Source of the DNA: Actinomycetota bacterium
Lineage (GTDB): Bacteria > Actinomycetota > Thermoleophilia > Solirubrobacterales > 70-9
DNA length: 64,000 bases
NCBI GenBank assembly: GCA_018268675.1
Contig: JAFDWB010000094.1
Coordinates: forward strand, 62,001 to 126,000
Reading direction: 5' to 3'
The notes under the pieces were generated by a model. It was given only the letters and a program-made list of their open reading frames with translations, was not told the origin of the DNA and did no database searches. Within the stretch, counting starts at the first letter, position 1, and each line of letters starts with the position of its first letter. Of the stretch, positions 59,601 through 64,000 are shown piece after piece. The position numbers were made by a program, and so were the translations under genes.

Positions 59601-60586
59601 CACTCGCCGCGGCGCGCGTCGGCGACCTCCTGAACTTCGAAAACGAACACATCGGGATCTACCTCGGCAACGGCAGGATGATCTCGGGCAACTGGTCAAA
59701 CGAAGTGGCCGAAGCCGACGTCTCCGAAGACTCGCACGGCCTCTCCGCGGTCATCCGCCCGCACTACGGGGGGGCTGTCGCCTCCTCGCATACCGCAGCC
59801 ACGGCGAAGAAGGAAGCCAAGCACGCGATCGGGGCCGGCGTCGCGGTCGAGGTCCCCGGCCTCTCGCGCAGCCCCGTTACCGGCGCGGCGGCGAAGCTCC
59901 CGGCCGCGTTCCGCTCCCAACTCGCCGCACCGGGTATCACCTTCTCGGAAAAACTCGGCATCGGCAAGGAAGCCCTCTCGGTCGCCGAAGAATCGAACGA
60001 CCTCACGGGGGAGATCGCCGCCGCCTCCTACATCCTCGAAATCGAGGAACGCAACCGGGCACGGATCAAGAAGAAGCTCCACTCGGTCCTCATGCAACTG
60101 CTGAGGCCGCAGACGCCCGCGAGGCGGGCGAAGCTGATCGCCGAAGCTCGCAGCCTGCGTCAGCAGCTGGGCGAAGCCAAATCGGAAATCCGCGGCGCGA
60201 AGGCGACCCAGCGCGAAGCCCACGAAAGCGAAACCCCCGCCGAAAGGGCCCATGAGAGCGGCTGGGGCGGCCTGATCAACGAAGAAGGCCACCTCTTCGA
60301 ACCGGGCGAACTCGACCATTTCGAATTCCCGCAGCTGGAAGCCGAACGTGAAAGGCAGCGCGAAGGCCAGGAAAAGACGACCGCCGAACTGCTGAGGTCA
60401 TCCGAAGAAACGAACGAACTTCTCCGCGAACAGCTGGCGGAATCGCAGCGGACGCAGGCTGTTGTCGAAGCCAACGGGGGATCGATCATCTCCTCGCTGA
60501 TCGCGGTGATCAACGGTGGCATCGGAGGCAAAGTGGGGCTTGGGCTCCAGACGCCAAGCGTCGCGGGATCACTGGCCTCCTATTAG
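56648..60586 (+). CDS. Tape-measure protein with three cutting modules
   Basis: A 1312-residue protein. Residues 1-500 are a helical tape-measure part with membrane-like helices (LAGSIGGVKSQFTEAAKSAG). Near 620-680 a lysozyme/transglycosylase-like module appears (GTIKSESGFAVNNAQG, Glu near 630). Near 820 an HEWAHYF zinc-peptidase motif is followed by VVEGGAE, a gluzincin-like third ligand. Near 930-1010 lies a CHAP/NlpC-like module (Cys in DPWCAEFVGAD, His in NEHIGIYLGNGRM). The end is a coiled coil. ATG 56648 has AAAGGAG upstream. Glu codons are mostly GAA. Confidence 0.75.
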   Translation: MASRGGRMAIYIEGHAEPLIAATKESEVAIDKLTASTERLNVASAGSVKGFASYSTITQKATKEVESHSMATNALAGSIGGVKSQFTEAAKSAGAFVAAFAGYEALKGAIEYTDELVHQTKILTQATDLSAEAASQWIETAKQWGVSTPQVVVAFKMLSKQILAAEQGSKTAGKAFHAVGIPLRELQQLSTEEVLLKISDGFAKMQDGAHKTALNAQFFGKSATALLPVLNKGSEGIEETLKQFQGLSEEQFKAGEEAIEMQRKISRAYDEIRLDVTFGLIAAVKATAGWVSAITHAKGTVGSFLHDVITGFKAVFGPDISAVFDDAKSTLKGFFQFTSGILKAIGDVVHGRFSKIWEDAKAIFTGGVQAVEGVFKAMFEPLERTAKVTDSALTAVFGNTWRSIKGIFETGRNAVVGFVEDIAEVINLIPGVPDIHVGNVGKSGPETGNLEGEGRTGSKGLHQQHRYAGGPINRPMYIAGEEAPQHPEWVIATNPAYRQNNLRYWAQAGHDLGVPGFALGGLASPFESAASAVGSAISGAAGTVLDTAKAAIGVLPTPHLPGWLGNLGGYVIEQVSNWITSGFGGGSLGKASSGSLSGGQTASAMQFARYMIQAGFPRSAKVIAEGLGTIKSESGFAVNNAQGPSGHIGPWAESPAFGSVQTREDPLGSTIAAYRVGWSPTRSFWPAWGRWEAEQSGLAGGGAASYGPEFMGVATSALKGFRRGGSPQVGSAQALPLSKQGNAVQSLMQSVWPFAAPFYGAAGAHMPPANFDTNAWGGAFVGDTKVFDKNGRLVKNYLMYPKWFEGWIGKSPNIVKENLIHEWAHYFQRDNIGGGPAVVEGGAESFARWAAPQIYAKAGIKYQNPAFGPGEPYYPYVQQVIKEKGWPWIEHGQFKRRGGLVGFKEGGRVGTASRAVAWAQRNLGTQQGSKKEIKWARETGGVIDPWCAEFVGADMKAMGLPLPANPAYSGSYSEGWSGGDVVGSSLAAARVGDLLNFENEHIGIYLGNGRMISGNWSNEVAEADVSEDSHGLSAVIRPHYGGAVASSHTAATAKKEAKHAIGAGVAVEVPGLSRSPVTGAAAKLPAAFRSQLAAPGITFSEKLGIGKEALSVAEESNDLTGEIAAASYILEIEERNRARIKKKLHSVLMQLLRPQTPARRAKLIAEARSLRQQLGEAKSEIRGAKATQREAHESETPAERAHESGWGGLINEEGHLFEPGELDHFEFPQLEAERERQREGQEKTTAELLRSSEETNELLREQLAESQRTQAVVEANGGSIISSLIAVINGGIGGKVGLGLQTPSVAGSLASY

Positions 60587-60594
60587 CTGACCCG

Positions 60595-60933
60595 ATGACC
60601 GGACATCCAGACTTCGACCCTGAACAGGCGACCCTCGAACTCGCCGGGCTCATGCAGGGGCTGCGGGAGCAAGTCGCACTTTCGACGCAGAGGAACGAGC
60701 AGCACGCCTCGCAGATCGAGACCATGAAGACCGCAAGGGCCACGTGGGAAAAGGTGACCGCCGAGTTCGAGCGGCAGGCCGCGGAGGACCTGGCCACGCT
60801 TCGGCGGGCCACTGAGAAGGCCACGAGCGCCGCGGAGAGGCTGACCGCGCAGGCTGAGCAGGCAGCCAGGCTCAACGAGCGGAGCGAAGCCGCCCTGAAG
60901 CTGATGCAGGAAGCGATCCAGGCGTCTCTGTGA
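60595..60933 (+). CDS. Coiled-coil element protein
   Basis: A 112-residue, almost wholly helical protein (REQVALSTQRNEQHASQIE, then LATLRRATEKATSAAERLTA). It follows the tape-measure gene by eight bases. Structural or chaperone role possible; no family recognised. Confidence 0.55.
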   Translation: MTGHPDFDPEQATLELAGLMQGLREQVALSTQRNEQHASQIETMKTARATWEKVTAEFERQAAEDLATLRRATEKATSAAERLTAQAEQAARLNERSEAALKLMQEAIQASL

Positions 60934-60949
60934 TGCCCCGTACGCCAGG

Positions 60950-61507
60950 ATGTGTGCCATGTCCAGGTTCCGTGCCTCGCTCCTCCTGGCCGGGGCCCTC
61001 GCCTCGCTCGCGCTCCTGGCGCCCGGGACAGGCGTCGCGCACCGACACGTCTCGAGCTTCCGGGCGACCATCGACTACGCGGTCGACGGCGACACGCTCC
61101 GCATCCGCGAGGCCGACGGCGAACTGGCCTACGTCCGCCTCATCGGAATCGACACCCCGGAGGACGTCAAACCCGGGTACCCGGTGGAGTGCGGGGCGAG
61201 GGCAGCCGCCCGTTCGATGGAACGGCTCGCGCCCGAAGGCGCAGAAGTCACGCTCCGCTACGACTCCGTCGCCGACCACCACGACATCTACGGCCGCATC
61301 CTCGCCCACGCCTTCATCGGCGGCCGACAGCTCGAACCGGTCCAACTCCGTCGTGGCCTCGCCTATGTCTACGACTACGAAGGCCAGGCCTTCGACGGAC
61401 GCGCCCGCTTCTACGCCGCGCAGGACAGGGCACGATCCGAAGGCCGCGGCTCATGGAGCGCCTGCGGCGGGGACTTCCACTCGGCCGAGCCGGGCAAGCA
61501 GAACTGA
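60950..61507 (+). CDS. Secreted thermonuclease-like nuclease
   Basis: A 185-residue staphylococcal-nuclease-type protein with a signal peptide (ASLLLAGALASLALLAPGTG). Catalytic landmarks: VDGDTLRIREADG, VRLIGIDTPE (first Arg), YGRILAHAFIGG (second Arg). It cuts DNA or RNA outside the cell with calcium. Start at ATG 60950 or 60959. It is a usual passenger of actinobacterial mobile DNA. Confidence 0.85.
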   Translation: MCAMSRFRASLLLAGALASLALLAPGTGVAHRHVSSFRATIDYAVDGDTLRIREADGELAYVRLIGIDTPEDVKPGYPVECGARAAARSMERLAPEGAEVTLRYDSVADHHDIYGRILAHAFIGGRQLEPVQLRRGLAYVYDYEGQAFDGRARFYAAQDRARSEGRGSWSACGGDFHSAEPGKQN

Positions 61508-61550
61508 GGACCCGCCGGAGCCCGCGCGCAGGTCGCGCCGAGGTCGGCGC

Positions 61551-61874
61551 TCATTGCTGCTCCGGCAGGCTCGCCCAGAGCGCCTCCCTGATGTTCTCGT
61601 TGTCGGGGTCCACGGCGAGCGCCCCGATCGCCGCCGTGGCGATCTGGCACTGCGACAGGCTCGCACCGCGCTCGACGACGAAGCGCGTCAGCCATCTGGT
61701 CGCATAGGACTCGAAGCGGGGGTCGGCTTTCCTGGCGAGGAGGCGCAGCAGGTCGAACGAGTCGCCGAGACTGATCGGCGGTCCCAACTCCTGCATCATC
61801 GAGATCGCCACGCCGGCCTCTTCGAGCTCGATCGCGCGGCGCATCCGCTGGAGCAGGGCTGGGTCATATGGCAC
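61551..61874 (-). CDS. Helical protein of unknown function
   Basis: A 107-residue cytosolic protein (RRAIELEEAGVAISMMQELG, then SLSQCQIATAAIGALAVDPDN) with no recognised family. It lies 21 bases downstream of the ArsR-like gene, so both may be one unit. Confidence 0.5.
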   Translation of the reverse strand: MPYDPALLQRMRRAIELEEAGVAISMMQELGPPISLGDSFDLLRLLARKADPRFESYATRWLTRFVVERGASLSQCQIATAAIGALAVDPDNENIREALWASLPEQQ

Positions 61875-61895
61875 GAACGTATGTTCGCACCAGGG

Positions 61896-62186
61896 TCAAG
61901 CAGTGGAGAGCAGGTCCAGCACCGCGAGGACAATGCCCGCGTTCGGTCCGCTCAGGGCATAGAAGTGCTCCAACGCGCCGCGACGTTGTGCCGTCTCGGT
62001 GACGCGAAGGATGCCCGCGGCCTCGAGTGCCTTCGCGTGGTAAGAGACGTTGCCGAGCGGCTCGCCGGTCTCGCGGCTGAAGCGGGTCGGAGAGAGCTGC
62101 CCCTGGTCGCGGATCGCCCGAATCAACGCGATCCGCAGTGGGTGGCCGAGAGCCTTGGCGATCTCGGCGGCCTTCCGGTCGTCCAT
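61896..62186 (-). CDS. ArsR-like winged-helix regulator
   Basis: A 96-residue protein: AKALGHPLRIALIRAIRDQG, SPTRFSRETGEPLGNVSYHAKALEAA... is a winged helix with recognition helix LGNVSYHAKAL. No metal-binding motif is visible. ATG 62186 is preferred; a perfect palindrome GCCTC-GCGA-GAGGC (62187-62200) sits directly before it and may be its operator. Confidence 0.7.
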   Translation of the reverse strand: MDDRKAAEIAKALGHPLRIALIRAIRDQGQLSPTRFSRETGEPLGNVSYHAKALEAAGILRVTETAQRRGALEHFYALSGPNAGIVLAVLDLLSTA

Positions 62187-62489
62187 GCCTCGCGAGAGGC
62201 TAGCCGAAGGAGTCTCTGTACGCTTAGGCGATCCTGCGCATCTGGCAGCGAGGCCCCGGGGATCGCCCGCATCCGCACTGGAGATGCCCCACAACGCGTT
62301 GTCGCCGCACTTGACAGCCCTCGGCGCCGTCGCTTAGCCTCCGGGCCACATAAGTGGGGGCGACAGTGCGGAAACACCGCCGCCCCCTCAGCCGCCAGAG
62401 GAATGAGCTCCAGCGGCCGGGGTGCAGGCTACCGCCCGGTTCCCCGACTTCAAGGCTCATCTCTGGCATCACATCCGGAGGAATGAGCG
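62187..62489. other. Divergent promoter region, 303 bases
   Basis: Between the ArsR-like gene and a small plus-strand gene. It holds the palindrome at 62187-62200 and, close to the right end, GGAGGAATGAGCG as ribosome site for ATG 62490. No other structure is clear. Confidence 0.5.
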
Positions 62490-62801
62490 ATGGGACAGAA
62501 CGACGAGAACCGCCCCGGCTGGGTACGGCTTGCCGCAAGCAAACTGTGGCGTTGGGAGGGTGGCCCCGTGGTCATCGGCCTGGAGGCGGGCCGCGGGTGG
62601 ATGCTCGAACTGAGCAGACACGGGCTGAACGGGCGCATGAGCATCCCGGTGGACGGTCCATTCGAGACCTTCCGCGAGGCCCGTGTGAGCGCAGAAGAGC
62701 GGCTGCCCGCCTGCCGCGGGGCGGCCATCAAGGGCGACCCGCTGCGGCACCTGCGGCTGCTCGCGGAAGCCGCCGAAGTCGACCGTCTGGCGGTGGCGTG
62801 A
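62490..62801 (+). CDS. Small protein of unknown function
   Basis: A 103-residue protein (MGQNDENRPGWVRLAASKLW, later FETFREARVSAEERLPACRG). A strong GGAGG lies eight bases upstream. The stop overlaps the LuxR-like gene start as TGATG, so they form a unit. No family recognised. Confidence 0.55.
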   Translation: MGQNDENRPGWVRLAASKLWRWEGGPVVIGLEAGRGWMLELSRHGLNGRMSIPVDGPFETFREARVSAEERLPACRGAAIKGDPLRHLRLLAEAAEVDRLAVA

Positions 62802-63328
62802 TGCATCTGGTCGAAGACGCCGAGCCGATCAACGGCGAGGCCCTCTGTGCGACCGATGTCGACCCGGTCGAGGCCGTCCGCACCCCGCCCGCCCGCTACC
62901 TCTCGCAGCGCGAGCTGGAGGTGCTGACCCAGCTCGCCTGTGGTCTGACCTACAAACAGATCGCCGCCGAGATGCACCTCTCCGTCTCGGCGATCCGCAC
63001 GCACCTGCACAACGTCTATTCGAAGCTGGGCGTGGCGGATCGCGCCCAGGCGGTCCTCTACGCCGTCGCCTCCGGGTGGATCTCCGTCGACCTCGACCCC
63101 GACCGGCTGTCGGCCCGGCCCGCGGTCACGATCGCGACGATGCCTGTCACGCGGGTGCTGCCCCGGCTGGGCGCGGCGGAGAAGCTCTGCCTGCTCCGGG
63201 ACCTGCGGCGGGAACGCGACGCGCTGATCGACGAGGTGCTGGCCGAGGGGAAGAGCCTCGGCCACGTCGCGGTCCTCAGCGGCCTCAGCATCTCGCAGCT
63301 CGCTCGCTATTCGCGGCGGGCCGGCTGA
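62801..63328 (+). CDS. LuxR-type DNA-binding regulator
   Basis: A 175-residue protein. Residues 33-90 are a GerE/LuxR helix-turn-helix (SQRELEVLTQLACGLTYKQI, AAEMHLSVSAIRTHLHNVYS). The C-terminal part has a second helix-turn-helix-like stretch (GHVAVLSGLSISQLARYSRR). No receiver domain is present, so it is a free-standing regulator, possibly of element genes. Confidence 0.78.
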   Translation: MHLVEDAEPINGEALCATDVDPVEAVRTPPARYLSQRELEVLTQLACGLTYKQIAAEMHLSVSAIRTHLHNVYSKLGVADRAQAVLYAVASGWISVDLDPDRLSARPAVTIATMPVTRVLPRLGAAEKLCLLRDLRRERDALIDEVLAEGKSLGHVAVLSGLSISQLARYSRRAG

Positions 63329-63507
63329 TGCCGACGGAGATGCGCCGGCGCAGCCGCCGGGAGGCAGAAGCCGCCCTCAGCCCCGAGGACCGGCGCCTCA
63401 TGGCCGAGGACTGGTTCAAGCGGAAGATCAGGGCGAACCTCTACCCATCCCCCCAGGGCGAGTACAGCATCGCGGTGTTCGGCCGGCGGATCTACGGCGG
63501 CGCCTGA
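63328..63507 (+). CDS. 59-residue element peptide
   Basis: ATG 63328 overlaps the LuxR-like stop. The peptide is basic and helical (MRRRSRREAEAALSPEDRRL) and ends FGRRIYGGA. Function unknown; kept because of coupling. Confidence 0.5.
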   Translation: MPTEMRRRSRREAEAALSPEDRRLMAEDWFKRKIRANLYPSPQGEYSIAVFGRRIYGGA

Positions 63508-63529
63508 TGTGGCCCGTCACACGCCTCCA

Positions 63530-63739
63530 TCACCTCGTGGTGCGACGACCTCGGATCAGCAGCACCCCGCCGAGGATCAACCCACCGACCGCCAGGACAG
63601 CGACGGCTGCCGGGATCGACGAGGTGACGAGTGCGACGAGGATCGCGACGACGACGAGGGCGAGGAACGACACCTGGCCGGCCCTGGTGGCGGGGGTCTC
63701 GGTCAGTTTCGGCTGGACGACGGGCTCTTGGTCGGTCAT
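63530..63739 (-). CDS. Small two-helix membrane protein
   Basis: A 69-residue protein from ATG 63739 with two hydrophobic helices (FLALVVVAILVALVTSS and AVAVLAVGGLILGGVLL) and a basic end RGRRTTR. Possibly a phage membrane protein; not a recognised holin. ATG 63748 is an alternative start. Confidence 0.5.
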   Translation of the reverse strand: MTDQEPVVQPKLTETPATRAGQVSFLALVVVAILVALVTSSIPAAVAVLAVGGLILGGVLLIRGRRTTR

Positions 63740-63808
63740 CTGTCCCATATCGACTCGGACGGCCGCTGGCTTTAAACAGGAGACTCGATCCGAAGGGGTG
63801 TGTTTCTG

Positions 63809-64000
63809 ATGCCTCGCCCCGCCACCGGCTCGGTCGTCGAGCCCACAATGTGGCCGCTCACCTGGCGCCACTACCTGCGGTGGTTGATCCGGCGACTGAG
63901 AGGAGAGATGCCGATGCCTGAGGCGGCAAAAGAAGCTGTTGCACAGGGCCTCGCCGAGGTCATGGCAAAACGTCACCCCGAGTGCGGGTGGGTACCGGTC
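63809..64000 (+). CDS. Start of an unknown gene cut by the window edge
   Basis: From ATG 63809 a frame of 64 codons (MPRPATGSVVEPTMWPLTWR...) runs off the right edge without a stop. It could also start at a later ATG (63908 or 63914, after GAGAGGAGAG). No family recognised. Confidence 0.4.
   Translation, partial: MPRPATGSVVEPTMWPLTWRHYLRWLIRRLRGEMPMPEAAKEAVAQGLAEVMAKRHPECGWVPV

Larger units (their letters stand above)
50199..64000. mobile_element. Phage-derived element inserted at tRNA-Arg, right end outside window
   Basis: From the broken tRNA to the window edge the genes are phage-like or unknown: HK97-type capsid, small zinc-rich proteins, an initiator with internal iterons, an excisionase-like HTH protein, P27 small terminase, tape-measure protein and a nuclease. 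Missing from view are large terminase, portal, head protease, tail tube, lysis genes and integrase. It is a reduced prophage or satellite-like element. Its outer limit on the right is not seen. Confidence 0.7.

Overview
The window is about 64 kb of GC-rich bacterial chromosome. Gene content and style (GTG and TTG starts, DUF3352 lipoprotein, A2-type cytochrome oxidase, class IV aminotransferase, many leaderless-looking promoters) suggest an actinobacterium, most likely of the Thermoleophilia/Solirubrobacterales type. That placement is inference; no rRNA gene is present to settle it.

Left part (1-22 kb), housekeeping: the end of guaA; a HigBA-type toxin-antitoxin locus with a gutted toxin; lgt; a complete zinc/manganese ABC importer (substrate protein, ATPase, two permeases) followed by a Fur/Zur regulator; a polysaccharide deacetylase; rplM-rpsI; glmM and glmS (UDP-GlcNAc supply); a DUF3352 lipoprotein; a run of nnr, CBS, alr, cca and infA; a GH63-like hydrolase; a secreted protein; and a family 4 glycosyltransferase.

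Middle part (22-34 kb), respiration: one cluster encodes a normal A2-type cytochrome c oxidase (ctaC, ctaD, ctaE, with a Usp-like gene and a small membrane protein between and after them). Then come a possible presenilin-like membrane protease, heme A synthase (ctaA), a diheme cytochrome c lipoprotein, a CBS protein, and a second minus-strand oxidase-like cluster: subunit IV-like, a 38-residue membrane peptide, ctaB, and paralogues of subunits I and II. In this second pair all six histidine ligands of subunit I and most CuA ligands of subunit II are replaced, yet both frames are intact. This cofactor-less oxidase pair is the most unusual object in the window.

Right-middle part (34-50 kb), mixed metabolism: PAP2 phosphatase, UPF0104-type membrane protein, trxB, UBP zinc finger, aminotransferase, an MFS exporter divergent from an HxlR regulator with twin operators, a palindrome-packed 500-bp gap, Nudix, OsmC, cobalamin adenosyltransferase, DUF1015, tRNA-Pro, a MazEF-type pair, msrA, a large membrane protein and an alpha/beta hydrolase.

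Right end (50.2-64 kb), a mobile element: it begins in a tRNA-Arg(TCT) gene broken at the anticodon arm and runs past the window edge. It carries an HK97-type capsid protein, several small genes, a replication initiator that contains a 21-bp-phased iteron array followed by an A-rich tract (lambda-like intragenic origin), a P27-type small terminase, a 1312-residue tape-measure protein with three cell-wall or protein-cutting modules, a secreted nuclease and regulators. No portal, large terminase, head protease, tail tube or integrase is visible, so it is either a satellite-like or a reduced prophage, or part of its gene set lies beyond the window.
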